Origin: Homoserinibacter sp. YIM 151385
GTDB lineage: Bacteria > Actinomycetota > Actinomycetes > Actinomycetales > Microbacteriaceae
DNA: 64,000 nucleotides
Direction: 5' to 3'
NCBI RefSeq assembly: GCF_027912415.1
Contig: NZ_CP115175.1
Span: 2,418,001 to 2,482,000 of the forward strand
Numbering within the stretch: position 1 is the stretch's first letter; every line of letters starts with the position of its first letter. Position numbers and translations under genes: made by a program. The notes under the pieces were generated by a model. That model made no database searches, was not told where the DNA came from, and saw only the letters and a list, made by a program, of their open reading frames with translations. Below, piece after piece: positions 1-8,532 of this stretch.

Positions 1-269
1 TCGGGCGAGCCGAGGCGGACGGCCGCCGGGACGCGCACCGGCAGGTGCTCGGCGATCTCCGGCAGCCAGCGCGCCTCGTGCTCGACGAGCGGTGCCGCGA
101 GCGCCCGACGCGGCAGCCGCACCGCGTGGGCCTCGCCGAGGCGCGCGACGACGTTGTCCCAGCCGCTCGCCGCGATCCGGACCTCGCCGAGGAGGTCGGG
201 GTGCTGCGAGGCGACGAGCCGCTCGATGAGCTCGACGGTCACCGGGACCTCGGCCGTGGGCGTCGGCAT
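1..269 (-). CDS. Aminoglycoside phosphotransferase-family protein, N-terminal part
   Basis: The frame reads leftward off the window edge, so only the first 89 codons are present. The translation contains SGWDNVVARLGEAHAVRLPR and a following Glu-rich helix, which resembles the N-lobe of the APH/choline-kinase family (Gly-rich strand and ATP-anchoring region). These enzymes phosphorylate small hydroxylated substrates, not necessarily antibiotics. The start at 269 is the ATG that opens this frame. A TAGCCT hexamer on the minus strand at 335-340 is a possible promoter, placed back-to-back with that of argA. The catalytic loop lies outside the window, so the substrate cannot be guessed. Confidence 0.6.
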   Translation of the reverse strand, partial: MPTPTAEVPVTVELIERLVASQHPDLLGEVRIAASGWDNVVARLGEAHAVRLPRRALAAPLVEHEARWLPEIAEHLPVRVPAAVRLGSP

Positions 270-386
270 CAGCCGGCCCGCCCGCCCGCTCGCCGCCGCA
301 TCCCCGGCCTCCCGATCGCGTCCCGCACCCGGTCAGGCTAGCGAGCGCCTCGGCGGCTCGCGAGGGCGCGGGGCTAGCCTGGAGCG

Positions 387-890
387 ATGACCGGGTTCAC
401 CGTGCGCCGGGCGCGCACCGCCGACGTGCCGCTGATCGAGAAGCTCATCGAGCCGCTCGTCGCCTCGCGCGTGCTGCTCGGCAAGGATCGCGTCGTGTTC
501 TACGAGGCCGTGCAGGAGTTCCGGATCGCCGAGAGCGCGGAGGGGGAGGTCGTCGGCTGCGGCGCGCTCCACGTCATGTGGGAGGACCTCGGCGAGGTCC
601 GCACGCTCGCCGTCTCCGAGGGGTGGCTCGGCCGCGGCGTCGGGCACGCCCTCCTCGGCACCCTCGAGGCCGACGCCCGCGAGCTCGGACTCACCCGCCT
701 GTTCTGCCTGACCTTCGAGACCGCCTTCTTCGAGCGCAACGGCTTCGAGGTGATCGGCGAGGGCGTCGTCTCGCCGGATGTCTACGCCGAGCTGGTGCGC
801 TCGCCCGACGAGGGCGTCGCGGAGTTCCTCGACCTCGCCCGCGTGAAGCCGAACACCCTCGGCAACTCGCGGATGCTGAAGCGGCTCTGA
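387..890 (+). CDS. argA: Amino-acid N-acetyltransferase (N-acetylglutamate synthase, GNAT fold)
   Basis: This 167-aa single-domain GNAT protein most likely makes N-acetylglutamate from glutamate and acetyl-CoA, the first step of arginine synthesis. The acetyl-CoA loop is visible as GWLGRGVGHALL (about residues 79-90). The C-terminal tail VKPNTLGNSRMLKRL is characteristic of the short actinobacterial ArgA type rather than the long two-domain enzyme. TAGCCT at 375-380 followed by exactly 6 nt and ATG suggests a leaderless mRNA. Its stop overlaps the start of the next gene by one base (TGATG), so the two are probably cotranscribed. Confidence 0.8.
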   Translation: MTGFTVRRARTADVPLIEKLIEPLVASRVLLGKDRVVFYEAVQEFRIAESAEGEVVGCGALHVMWEDLGEVRTLAVSEGWLGRGVGHALLGTLEADARELGLTRLFCLTFETAFFERNGFEVIGEGVVSPDVYAELVRSPDEGVAEFLDLARVKPNTLGNSRMLKRL

Positions 891-1672
891 TGGGCGCGGA
901 TCGCACGGGCGCCGTCTCGCTCGGCGTCGCGGGGGCGCTCGACCACGGGGTCGTCCGCGAGCTGGCGCCGCACGCCGAGTCGGCGGGGCTCCGCGCCATC
1001 TGGGTCAACGACACCCCCGACGGGGACGCGCTCGCCTCGCTCGCGGCGGCCGCCTCCGCGACCGGCTCGCTCGAGCTCGCGACCGGTGTCATCCCGATCG
1101 ACCGCCGGCCGGCTGCCGAGATCGTGCGCGCGGTCGCCCGGCTCGGCCTGCCGCGCGAGCGCCTCGTCGTCGGCATCGGCTCGGGCGGCCTCCGGCAGGG
1201 TGCGCTGCGCGCCGTCGGGGAGGCGGCCGACGAGCTGCGGGATGCCGGACTCCGCGTCGTCATCGGGGCGCTCGGCCCGCGGATGCGCGAGCTCGCCGCC
1301 GAGCGCGCCGAGGGCGTGCTGCTCAACTGGTTCACGCCGGACGCCGCGGCCGCGGCCGCTCGGGCGTCGTCGGCGCGCACCGTGCTCTACGCGCGCACCG
1401 TCGCGGATGCCGCGGCCCGCGGCGCGCTCGAGGCGGAGGCCGGGCGATACGCCGGCTTCCCCGCCTACGCCGCGCACTTCGCGCGGGAGGGGATCGCGCC
1501 GCTCGACACGACGGTCGATCTCGCGGCGGCGGACGGCCGAGCACGGCTCGACGCCTTCGCCGACGCCGTCGACGAGCTCGTGCTGCGGGCGATCACGCCG
1601 GGCTCGCGCGCGGCCGAGCTGCGCGCGCTCGTGGATGCGGCGGCGCCCGGCCGGGACGACTCGCGCGGCTGA
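890..1672 (+). CDS. LLM-class (luciferase-like) F420-dependent oxidoreductase
   Basis: The 260-aa protein has the alternating strand/helix pattern of the bacterial luciferase-like TIM barrel, with LATGVIPIDRRPAAEI and LVVGIGSGGLRQGALR as typical barrel strands near residues 65-105. Relatives use deazaflavin F420 or FMN to reduce or oxidise small molecules. It is somewhat shorter than the usual 280-340 aa, mainly at the C-terminus. The start at 890 is chosen because it overlaps the argA stop by one base; the frame is open further upstream but would run inside argA. Substrate unknown. Confidence 0.7.
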   Translation: MGADRTGAVSLGVAGALDHGVVRELAPHAESAGLRAIWVNDTPDGDALASLAAAASATGSLELATGVIPIDRRPAAEIVRAVARLGLPRERLVVGIGSGGLRQGALRAVGEAADELRDAGLRVVIGALGPRMRELAAERAEGVLLNWFTPDAAAAAARASSARTVLYARTVADAAARGALEAEAGRYAGFPAYAAHFAREGIAPLDTTVDLAAADGRARLDAFADAVDELVLRAITPGSRAAELRALVDAAAPGRDDSRG

Positions 1673-1747
1673 GCGCCCAGCCTGCGAGTCCGCGGCATCC
1701 CCGCGTGCCGGGGCCCCGGCGGCACGCCACCGGCCTACCCTGACCGC

Positions 1748-2380
1748 ATGTCGTCGCTGCGCAATCCGGTCGGGGCCCAGCCGCCCTCCGTGTACTGGCG
1801 CCGACGCCTGCTCGTCGGGCTCGGCGTGCTCGCGGTCGTCGTCGTGATCGTGCTCATCATCGTCCGCCCCGGCTCCGGCGAGCCGGCCGCGGCGCCTACG
1901 CCCGAACCCACCCCGTCCGCCTCCTTCACCGCCCCCTCGGGCGAGGTGGAGGGCGAGGACGAGACGCCCGCCTCCGCGGGCGCCTGCGATCCGGGCGACA
2001 TCGAGCTGGAGGCGATCACCGACTCCGGCAGCTATGCGGCCGACACGGACCCGAAGATCTCGATGTCGATCACGAACACCGGCTCCGACACCTGCACCCT
2101 CGAGGTCGGCACCGCCGCGCAGGAGTACATCGTGACGAGCGGCCAGGACCGCATCTGGAGCTCGAAGGACTGCCAGACGGACGCGACCGAGGACTCGGTC
2201 GACATCGCGGCGGGCAAGACCCTCAGCACGACGCCGTTCGGCTGGGACCGCACCCGCTCGAGCGAGGACACCTGCGAGGGCGAGCGGGATGGCGTGACCG
2301 GCGGCGGCGCGAGCTACCACCTCACGGTGAAGCTCGGCGACCTGGAGTCGGCCGAGACGCGGCAGTTCCTGCTCGACTAG
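1748..2380 (+). CDS. Membrane-anchored DUF4232-like extracytoplasmic protein
   Basis: This is a 210-aa protein with an Arg-rich start, one transmembrane segment at about residues 24-42 (LLVGLGVLAVVVVIVLIIV), a Pro/Thr/Ala/Glu linker to about 75, then a compact domain with four Cys (for example GACDPG, SDTCTLEV, SKDCQTD, EDTCEG) that could form disulfides outside the cell. The domain resembles DUF4232, which is widespread in actinobacteria and of unknown function. TACCCT at 1736-1741 lies 6 nt before the ATG (leaderless). Its end overlaps the convergent esterase gene by 4 nt. Confidence 0.6.
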   Translation: MSSLRNPVGAQPPSVYWRRRLLVGLGVLAVVVVIVLIIVRPGSGEPAAAPTPEPTPSASFTAPSGEVEGEDETPASAGACDPGDIELEAITDSGSYAADTDPKISMSITNTGSDTCTLEVGTAAQEYIVTSGQDRIWSSKDCQTDATEDSVDIAAGKTLSTTPFGWDRTRSSEDTCEGERDGVTGGGASYHLTVKLGDLESAETRQFLLD

Positions 2381-3183
2381 GCGCCGCCCGCCTCGGGCGT
2401 GCCGCCACCCGGTCCGGCGGCGCGCTCGCGCTCATCGAGCACCTGCCGGCAGCGGGTGAGCGCCTCGGCCGCGAAGGCGTCGGCCCAGACGCGGTAGCCG
2501 CGGTCGTTGGGGTGGAAGAGGTCGCCCGCGAACTGCGTGATCATGCCCCAGATGCCCTGGCGGTCGGTGAGCGCGTGGAGGTCGACGACGCGCAGGCCGC
2601 GCCCGGCGGCGAGCCGGCGGATGATGCGGTTGCCCTCGCGGACGGCCTTCTGCCCGGGGAGCATGTAGAAGCTGGGGATGTCGGCGAGGATCGCGTGCGA
2701 CGGCAGCGCCTCGACGAGCTGCGCGTACTCGCGCTCGAAGCGCCCGGCATCCCAGAGGGCCACGTCGTTCGCGCCGATCGACACGGTGAGGAGGTCGGGG
2801 CGCAGCTTCGGGAGCCGGGGCAGCTGGTCGCGGAGCGCGAGGCCGACGGTCGCCCCGGAGACGCCGAGGTTGACGACCCGGACGGTGCGGCCGGTCTCGC
2901 GGCGGAGTCGCGCGGCGAGCTGGCCGACGTAGCTGTGGCCGGGGCGGGAGGCGCCGATCCCCTGTGCGGCGGAGTCGCCGATCGCGACATAGAGGAGCTC
3001 GCCGGGCTTCGCCCGCTCGGCCTTCCACCAGTCGGAGTTGATCGGGATCGAGTCGTTGAGCCGCTCGAACCAGTGGGCGCGGCGCCGCATGAGCCAGCCC
3101 CACCAGGCGCGGACGCCGAGGACCGCGGCGACGATCGCGAGCGCCCCGGCGACGCCAGCAACGAGCGGTCGGGGGAGGTGCAT
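2377..3183 (-). CDS. SGNH/GDSL-type esterase or lipase, membrane-anchored
   Basis: A 268-aa protein with an N-terminal hydrophobic segment (about residues 8-30) and a SGNH hydrolase domain. The catalytic blocks are visible: IGDSAAQG with nucleophile Ser71, the Gly/Asn oxyanion block GAND (137-140), and DLFHPNDRGY with Asp221 and His224. These enzymes hydrolyse esters or acyl groups; the anchor suggests action at the outer face of the membrane. TAGCGT on the minus strand at 3190-3195 sits 6 nt before the ATG, so the mRNA is probably leaderless. Its promoter is back-to-back with that of the TetR gene at 3262. Confidence 0.8.
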   Translation of the reverse strand: MHLPRPLVAGVAGALAIVAAVLGVRAWWGWLMRRRAHWFERLNDSIPINSDWWKAERAKPGELLYVAIGDSAAQGIGASRPGHSYVGQLAARLRRETGRTVRVVNLGVSGATVGLALRDQLPRLPKLRPDLLTVSIGANDVALWDAGRFEREYAQLVEALPSHAILADIPSFYMLPGQKAVREGNRIIRRLAAGRGLRVVDLHALTDRQGIWGMITQFAGDLFHPNDRGYRVWADAFAAEALTRCRQVLDERERAAGPGGGTPEAGGA

Positions 3184-3261
3184 GCGCCCACGCTAGCCGC
3201 AACCGGCGACAGCCTGTGGATAACCGCGGCCGGGCTGCGAGGTCGTGGATAGCATCCCTGG

Positions 3262-3810
3262 ATGAAACGCGACGCGACCCGGCAGCGGATCCTGGAGACG
3301 GCTCGGCGGGTGCTGGTCCGCGACGGCGTGGAGCAGCTGACGCTGCCGACGGTGGCGCTCGAGGCGGGCATGAGCGTGAGCGGGCTGCGCTATCACGTGA
3401 GCTCGAAGCGCGAGCTGCTGGAGGTGCTCGTCGAGGAGCTGCTCGACGGCTTCGACGCCTCGCTCCGTGCGGCGGACCGGAGCGCGGGCGGGCGGTGCCG
3501 CGCCCTCATCTCGGGCGCGTTCGACATGGTGGCGGCCCGCGACGGCTCCGGCGACTCGGCGGCGGTGGGCGTGCTGGCGGCGGTGTCCGTCGATCCGGGT
3601 CTCCTCCGCGGGATGCGGGAGCGCTATGCGAACTGGCAGCGGCTGCTCGATGAGGATGACGTCGATCCCGCCGTCGTGGCGCTGGTGCGCTTCGCGGTGG
3701 ACGGGTGGTGGCGGGCGGCGGTGTTCGGGCTGGCGCCGCCCTCGGCCGAAGATTCGGCGCTGCTGCGGGCGAACCTGGAGGCGCTGGTGGATCAGGCCGA
3801 GGTGCGCTGA
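3262..3810 (+). CDS. TetR-family transcriptional regulator
   Basis: This 182-aa protein has the TetR helix-turn-helix at residues 7-50 (TRQRILETARRVL, then VALEAGMSVSGLRYHV), followed by an all-helical ligand-binding domain. TAGCAT at 3250-3255 lies 6 nt before the ATG. It is divergent from the SGNH esterase gene, with about 78 bp between starts, so control of that esterase is a reasonable inference. No long palindrome is obvious between the two genes. Ligand unknown. Confidence 0.8.
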   Translation: MKRDATRQRILETARRVLVRDGVEQLTLPTVALEAGMSVSGLRYHVSSKRELLEVLVEELLDGFDASLRAADRSAGGRCRALISGAFDMVAARDGSGDSAAVGVLAAVSVDPGLLRGMRERYANWQRLLDEDDVDPAVVALVRFAVDGWWRAAVFGLAPPSAEDSALLRANLEALVDQAEVR

Positions 3811-3828
3811 GCGGGGTCGTGCGCTCGC

Positions 3829-5178
3829 TCAGAAGTCGGGGATGTCGCGCGGCTCGTCGGCCGCTTCGGCGAATCCCCGGCGGATGGCCTCGCGCAGCGG
3901 GCCGTCCTCGGCGTCGAGGATCGTCGAGTAGCCCAGTCGCCGGCCTTCGGCGTGACGCTGCTTGGCGGCGGCGACGGGTCTGATCTCGCCGGCGAGGCTG
4001 ATCTCGCCGACGGCGGCGAGGGTGTGCGGCAGCGACTTGTCGCGCGCGGCGCTCGCGATCGCGAGGGCGATGGCGAGGTCGGCGCCGGGCTCGGTGAGGC
4101 GGATGCCGCCGACAGTGGAGACGTAGACGTCGGAGCCGGAGAGCTGGATGCCGCAGCGCCGCTCGAGCACGGCGAGCAGCATGGCGACCCGCGAGGCCTC
4201 GACGCCGTTGACGACGCGGCGCGGCTGCGGCGCCTGGGTCTGGACGATGAGCGCCTGCACCTCGACCGGCAGCGCCCGCCGCCCCTCGAGGGCGATCGCG
4301 ACGCAGGTGCCGGAGACGGGCGTCGCGCCCCGCGACAGGAAGAGCCCGGAGGGGTCGGCGACCTCGGCGATGCCGTCGCCGGTCATCTCGAAGCAGCCGA
4401 CCTCGTCGGTGGGGCCGTAGCGGTTCTTGAGCGCGCGTACGAAGCGGAGCGCGGTCTGGCGGTCGCCCTCGAAGCTGCACACGACATCCACCAGGTGCTC
4501 GAGGAGCCGGGGGCCGGCGATCGAGCCGTCCTTCGTGACGTGCCCGACGAGGAGGAGCGGGAGGTCGCGCTCCTTCGCGATGCGGATGAGGGCGCCCGAG
4601 ACCTCGCGCACCTGCGCGGGCTGGCCGGGGGAGCCGTCGCTGAGCGCCGAGGCGACGGTCTGCACCGAGTCGACGATGAGCAGCTGCGGGGCGACCTCGT
4701 CGATGTGGCCGAGGATCGTCGCGAGGTCGGTCTCGGAGGCGAGGTAGAGCGTCTCCTGCAGCGCGCCCGTGCGCTCGGCGCGGAGTCGCACCTGGCTCGT
4801 CGACTCCTCGGCGGAGACGTAGAGGACGCGCGCGCCCTTCTGCGCGATGCGGGAGGCGACCTCGAGGAGCAGCGTCGACTTGCCGACGCCGGGCTCGCCG
4901 CTGAGCAGGATCGCGGCGCCCGGGACGATGCCGCCGCCGAGCACGCGGTCGAACTCGACGATGCCGGTCGGGCGGTGCACCGTGCGCGACTCGCCCCCGA
5001 GCTGCGTGATCGGCCGCGCCGCCCGGGACTCCGGGACGCGCGCCGCCGCGACCTTCCCGGTCGGCGCCCCGCGCTCGGCGATCGTGCCCCAGGCCTGGCA
5101 CTCGGGGCACTGGCCGTACCACTTGGCGCCGTTCCACCCGCACTCGGTGCAGGTGTACGCGGTGGTGGTTCGGGCCAT
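3829..5178 (-). CDS. radA: DNA repair protein RadA
   Basis: A 449-aa full-length RadA, a DnaB-like branch-migration ATPase acting in recombination intermediates. The N-terminal C4 zinc finger is formed by Cys10, Cys13, Cys24 and Cys27. Walker A is GEPGVGKST (94-102), the RadA-specific KNRYG motif is at 251-255, and a Lon-protease-like C-terminal domain follows. TAGGCT at 5185-5190 (minus strand) lies 6 nt before the ATG, suggesting leaderless transcription. No LexA box is visible here, unlike at 43.47 kb. Confidence 0.95.
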   Translation of the reverse strand: MARTTTAYTCTECGWNGAKWYGQCPECQAWGTIAERGAPTGKVAAARVPESRAARPITQLGGESRTVHRPTGIVEFDRVLGGGIVPGAAILLSGEPGVGKSTLLLEVASRIAQKGARVLYVSAEESTSQVRLRAERTGALQETLYLASETDLATILGHIDEVAPQLLIVDSVQTVASALSDGSPGQPAQVREVSGALIRIAKERDLPLLLVGHVTKDGSIAGPRLLEHLVDVVCSFEGDRQTALRFVRALKNRYGPTDEVGCFEMTGDGIAEVADPSGLFLSRGATPVSGTCVAIALEGRRALPVEVQALIVQTQAPQPRRVVNGVEASRVAMLLAVLERRCGIQLSGSDVYVSTVGGIRLTEPGADLAIALAIASAARDKSLPHTLAAVGEISLAGEIRPVAAAKQRHAEGRRLGYSTILDAEDGPLREAIRRGFAEAADEPRDIPDF

Positions 5179-5293
5179 GCGGCCAGCCTAGGCGGGGGCG
5201 CCGACACGGGATGCCGGGCACGGCCCGATGTGGAGGGGGAGACCGTGCCCGGGGCTGTGCAGGAGCGGCGCGCCGCGTCGCGGTGGCGCGAGA

Positions 5294-5695
5294 TCAGGAT
5301 CCGCTGCCGGAATCCGTCCCGCTCTCGCTGCTGGATTCGCCGGAGCCGCCGCCCGATCCTGAATCCGTGTCCGTCTCACCCTGCGAGCCGGGCCCGCCCT
5401 GGCGTCCGCCCTGGCCCGGTCCGAAGCCGGGCCCGCCGTCCTCGCCCTGGCCGGGCCCGGATCCACCGCCCGGACCCTGCTGCATCGACGGCGGGCCGGA
5501 GCTCGCCTGCCCGATCGCGAAGCCCGCGACCCCGCCGCCGGCGAGGCCGACGACGAGCGCGATCGCGCCGGCCGTGACGGGAAGGATCCAGGTGCGCTTC
5601 GCGCGCGGGGCGGGTGCGGGAGCCGGAGCCGCGGCTCGCGCCTCGGTGGTGGTGTCGTCCGGGGCCTCGGCCGCCGGGGATGTCGTGGTGGTCAT
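5294..5695 (-). CDS. Membrane-anchored Gly/Ser/Pro-rich low-complexity protein
   Basis: 133 aa starting MTTTTSPAAEAP. An Ala/Pro-rich cytoplasmic segment is followed by one transmembrane helix at about residues 38-62 (ILPVTAGAIALVVGLAGGG), then a Gly/Gln/Pro/Ser/Asp-rich extracytoplasmic tail with no predicted fold. The start at 5695 is chosen because the frame upstream is low-complexity and a CATCCT hexamer lies 6 nt before this ATG. No family recognised. It may be a short wall-spanning or assembly protein, but nothing in the sequence fixes a role. Confidence 0.5.
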   Translation of the reverse strand: MTTTTSPAAEAPDDTTTEARAAAPAPAPAPRAKRTWILPVTAGAIALVVGLAGGGVAGFAIGQASSGPPSMQQGPGGGSGPGQGEDGGPGFGPGQGGRQGGPGSQGETDTDSGSGGGSGESSSESGTDSGSGS

Positions 5696-5821
5696 GAGAG
5701 CAGGATGCGGACGCCGGCCATGCGGGCGCCCAGGCCAGGCCGGGAGTCCGCCGACACCGCCCATGCGTCGCCTCTGCGGCCCGGTTCGCGGGACCCCGGG
5801 ACCTGGGCTAGACTCCTCGGC

Positions 5822-5912
5822 GGTGACGTGTCCGAGCGGCCGAAGGTGCAACTCTCGAAAAGTTGTGTGGAGTAACCCTCCACCGTGGGTTCAAATCCCA
5901 CCGTCACCGCCA
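5822..5912 (+). tRNA. tRNA-Ser (anticodon CGA)
   Basis: The 7-bp acceptor stem GGTGACG (5822-5828) pairs with CGTCACC (5902-5908), followed by discriminator G and an encoded CCA (5910-5912). The anticodon stem CAACT/AGTTG encloses the loop CTCGAAA, giving anticodon CGA, which reads UCG serine codons. A long variable arm (about TGGAGTAACCCTCCA) is typical of type II tRNAs such as tRNA-Ser. The T-loop TTCAAAT is canonical. UCG is expected to be a frequent serine codon in this GC-rich genome. Confidence 0.95.
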
Positions 5913-5915
5913 GCG

Positions 5916-5957
5916 AAGAGCCCCGAGATCCTGAGGATCCCGGGGCTCTTCTCTTTC
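5916..5957 (+). terminator. Rho-independent terminator of tRNA-Ser
   Basis: A 16-bp stem begins 3 nt after the tRNA CCA: AAGAGCCCCGAGATCC (5916-5931) pairs with GGATCCCGGGGCTCTT (5935-5950) with one mismatch and a 3-nt loop, followed by the short pyrimidine run CTCTTTC. Its position and form fit an intrinsic terminator. Confidence 0.85.
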
Positions 5958-6016
5958 GGCGAGGCCGTCGTGCTGCGGCCGGTCCGGTCCGGACCGGGAC
6001 GGCGTCGACCTCGCGC

Positions 6017-6802
6017 TCAGACGGCGTCGGGTCGGCGGATGCTCTCGGCGCCGCCGTCGATGAAGATCACCTGCCCGGTGACGTGCGTGTTCTCCTCGCT
6101 CGCGAGCCAGGCGAGCAGCTTGGCCGGCGCACTCGGCGGCGCCGCCGGGCCGTTGAGCGGGGATGGCGCCCCGGCATCGAGCGCGGCTCGCCCTTCCGGT
6201 GTCTCGAGCGCGGCCTTCGTCATGGGCGTCTCGATGACGCCGGGCGCGACCGCGTTGAGCGCGATGCCTGCGCCGGCCCAGTCGTCGCCGGGCGCGTGGG
6301 TGCGCACCCACCGGGCGATCGCGAGCTTCGTGGTCGTGTAGATGGGGCTGCTCCCGGCGGCGTTCGCGGCCTCGCCGATGCGCTCGGCCTCGCGCAGCGC
6401 GCCCGGCTCGTCGTCCGCGAGCAGGCGCTCGAGGAGCGCATCGTCGACAGGCTCGAGGGCGGCCAGCGACGCGACGACGACGGCGCGCGGCGCCGCCGAG
6501 CCTGCGAGCAGGGGCCGCAGGCCCTCGAGCGTCGCGGCCGCGCCGAAGTAGTTCACGCCCACGGTGACGGGCTTGGGGGAGACGAGCCCCGCAACGGCCA
6601 CGACCGCATCCACCGTGCCGCCGCTGCGCTCGCGGACACGCTCGACGAGGGCGCTGCGACCTTCGGCGGTCGAGAGGTCGGCCGCGACGTCGGTGCCCTG
6701 GAGGTCGACGCCGATGACGGTGTCGCCGCGCTCGCGCAAGAGCTCCGCGAGCGCTCGGCCGATTCCGGAGGCGGCCCCGGTGACGACGACGGTGCGGCTC
6801 AT
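6017..6802 (-). CDS. Short-chain dehydrogenase/reductase
   Basis: 261 aa with the classical SDR cofactor motif TGAASGIG near residues 8-15 and the catalytic YTTTK near residue 158. The internal NYFG segment and overall layout resemble 3-alpha-hydroxysteroid dehydrogenase/carbonyl reductase-type SDRs, which reduce or oxidise steroid or other carbonyls with NAD(P)H. Its start overlaps the stop of the upstream SDR by 4 nt (ATGA), so they are translationally coupled. The pair is divergent from a TetR gene that likely controls it. Confidence 0.8.
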   Translation of the reverse strand: MSRTVVVTGAASGIGRALAELLRERGDTVIGVDLQGTDVAADLSTAEGRSALVERVRERSGGTVDAVVAVAGLVSPKPVTVGVNYFGAAATLEGLRPLLAGSAAPRAVVVASLAALEPVDDALLERLLADDEPGALREAERIGEAANAAGSSPIYTTTKLAIARWVRTHAPGDDWAGAGIALNAVAPGVIETPMTKAALETPEGRAALDAGAPSPLNGPAAPPSAPAKLLAWLASEENTHVTGQVIFIDGGAESIRRPDAV

Positions 6803-7710
6803 CGGCCGGCCTCCTTCTCGAGCTCGGCAGCCCAGCCGGTGTTCTCCATGGTCATCCAGTTCGCGAGCTGGACGGTCGTCTCGAGCACGGTGTACCCGTC
6901 GGTCGCCGTCACCTCGTCAGCGTGGTCGACGAGGTCCTCGATCGACAGGTCCTTCGACCAGTAGCCCTTCGTCGAGCCGACGAAGTTGTGCGCCGCCCGA
7001 CCCGCGGCGGCTTCGAAGATCTCGCCGTTGTGCGTGTTCTCGCGGCGGAGGAGCCATGCGACGACGGGGGCGACGAGCCTTGCGGGCATCATCGTCTCGG
7101 ACTGCTTGCGGGCCGTCTCGTCGGTCATCTCCCCCGACATCTGCGTGAAGGCGCCGGGGGCGAGGACGTTGACCGTGATGCCGTGCTCGGCGCCTTCGGC
7201 GGCGAGCGACTTCGCCATGCCGAGCACGGCGCCCTTGCTCGCGGCGTAGTGCGCGATGAGCGGCTGCGACACCCAGGCGCTCGAGGAGCTCACGAGCACG
7301 AGCCGCCCGAAGCCCTGCTCGACGAGCACCGGCCAGGCGCGGCGGGCGACATTGAAGGCGCCGAAGGCGTTCACCCGCATGACCTTCTCGAAGTCCTCGG
7401 GGCCCATCTCGCCGAAGGGGACGTTGCGGATGATCGCGGCGTTGCTCACGACGAGGTGGAGGCCGCCGAGCTCCCGCACGGCGAGCTCGACGAGCTCGCC
7501 GGCCTGCTCCCAGTCGCTCACGTCGTGACGGCTGAGCACGGCCCGCCCGCCGGCGGCGCTGATCTCGTCGACGACGGCCTGCGCGCTCTCGGCCAGGTCG
7601 TTCACGACGACGGCGGCGCCCTGGGAGGCCAGGAGCAGCGCGTGCTCCCGGCCCATGCCGGCTCCGGCTCCGGTGACGATGGCGACCTGACCTGCGAAGT
7701 GCTGGGACAT
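6799..7710 (-). CDS. Short-chain dehydrogenase/reductase (MFE-2/HSD17B4-like)
   Basis: 303 aa. The NAD-binding motif TGAGAGMG is at about 13-20, the NNAG equivalent is SNAA near 89-92, and the active-site YAASK occurs at about 153-157. The long C-terminal extension (about 240-303) is typical of SDRs related to peroxisomal multifunctional enzyme 2, so a beta-hydroxyacyl or steroid substrate is plausible but not shown. A strong ribosome-binding site (AAAGGAAGGG) precedes ATG 7710. First gene of a two-gene operon; the 20-bp palindrome at 7755-7774 lies just upstream. Confidence 0.8.
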   Translation of the reverse strand: MSQHFAGQVAIVTGAGAGMGREHALLLASQGAAVVVNDLAESAQAVVDEISAAGGRAVLSRHDVSDWEQAGELVELAVRELGGLHLVVSNAAIIRNVPFGEMGPEDFEKVMRVNAFGAFNVARRAWPVLVEQGFGRLVLVSSSSAWVSQPLIAHYAASKGAVLGMAKSLAAEGAEHGITVNVLAPGAFTQMSGEMTDETARKQSETMMPARLVAPVVAWLLRRENTHNGEIFEAAAGRAAHNFVGSTKGYWSKDLSIEDLVDHADEVTATDGYTVLETTVQLANWMTMENTGWAAELEKEAGR

Positions 7711-7754
7711 CTGCGGCCCTTCCTTTCGGGATACGATGCGACCAGGATACGCCG

Positions 7755-7774
7755 AAATAGACAGCTGTCCATTT
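7755..7774. promoter_or_regulatory. 20-bp palindromic operator between SDR operon and TetR gene
   Basis: AAATAGACAGCTGTCCATTT is a near-perfect palindrome: the core GACAGCTGTC is exact, the outer AAAT/ATTT arms match, and only one symmetric pair is mismatched. It is an A/T-rich island in very GC-rich DNA, centred between the divergent SDR operon and the TetR gene. Size and symmetry fit a TetR-dimer site; the neighbouring TetR protein is the inferred binder. Confidence 0.75.
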
Positions 7775-7784
7775 GGAGGATGCC

Positions 7785-8396
7785 GTGGCCGCGAGCCCCC
7801 AGCACGATCGGCGCGCCTCGCTCTCCGGCGCGGACGACGCCAAGGTGCGTGCGACGCGCCGCAAGCTCTCGGACGCGCTCCATGACGCGGTGCTGGATCG
7901 CGGCGCGAAAGGCGTCTCGGTCGCCGACCTCGTGTCCCGCTCCGGCGTGAGCCGCAGCACCTTCTACACGCACTTCGCGAACGTCGACGAGCTCGCCCTC
8001 GCCGCGACCGCCGATCTCTTCGCCGATCTCGCGCCCATCGACGTCGACCGCCGGGCGGAGCATCGGCTCAGCCGCGCGGAGATCACCCGGCGAGGTCTCG
8101 GCGAGCTGCTCGACGCGCTGCTCGCCAACCGCCACCTGCTCGCGCTCGCCGCCGAGGGGCCGAGCGCGGCCGGCGTCCGCGAGCGCTTCGTCGATCAGAT
8201 GGCGGCGAGCCTCGGCGAGACCATCCGCATCGAGCGACCGGATGCCGCTGAGGCCGAGATCGAGGCGGCCAGCCAGTACATCGCCGCCGGCACGCTCCGG
8301 CTCCTGCTCCGCTCGGTGGAACGCGGCGGCGAGGATCGCGGCGAGCTGCTCGATGTCGTGTTCGGGCTCCTCCCCGAGTACCTCACCGGGGGCTGA
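7785..8396 (+). CDS. TetR-family regulator of the adjacent SDR operon (inferred)
   Basis: 203 aa from GTG 7785. The TetR N-terminal HTH is clear (VADLVSRSGVSRSTFYTHF), followed by a helical effector domain. GTG 7785 is preferred over TTG 7773 because GGAGGA (7775-7780) is well placed for it and because the operator 7755-7774 would overlap a TTG start. The gene faces away from the SDR pair across the operator, the usual arrangement for an autoregulated repressor. Effector unknown, perhaps an SDR substrate. Confidence 0.8.
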   Translation: MAASPQHDRRASLSGADDAKVRATRRKLSDALHDAVLDRGAKGVSVADLVSRSGVSRSTFYTHFANVDELALAATADLFADLAPIDVDRRAEHRLSRAEITRRGLGELLDALLANRHLLALAAEGPSAAGVRERFVDQMAASLGETIRIERPDAAEAEIEAASQYIAAGTLRLLLRSVERGGEDRGELLDVVFGLLPEYLTGG

Positions 8397-8532
8397 GCGG
8401 CCGGCGCCCGGGCATCCCGCCATCATCTGGTCCCCTGCCCGGGAGCCCGCTCCGAACGCCGCCGCATCCCCGACGCCCAGGGCCCCGGCGACGTAGCATC
8501 GCCCCATCGAGCACGGGAGGGAGGCACCGCCG

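Noticed and set aside
5211-6341. Plus-strand frame running across the small membrane-protein gene, tRNA-Ser and the SDR gene.
   Set aside because: It passes straight through a well-formed tRNA and terminator, so it is not coding.
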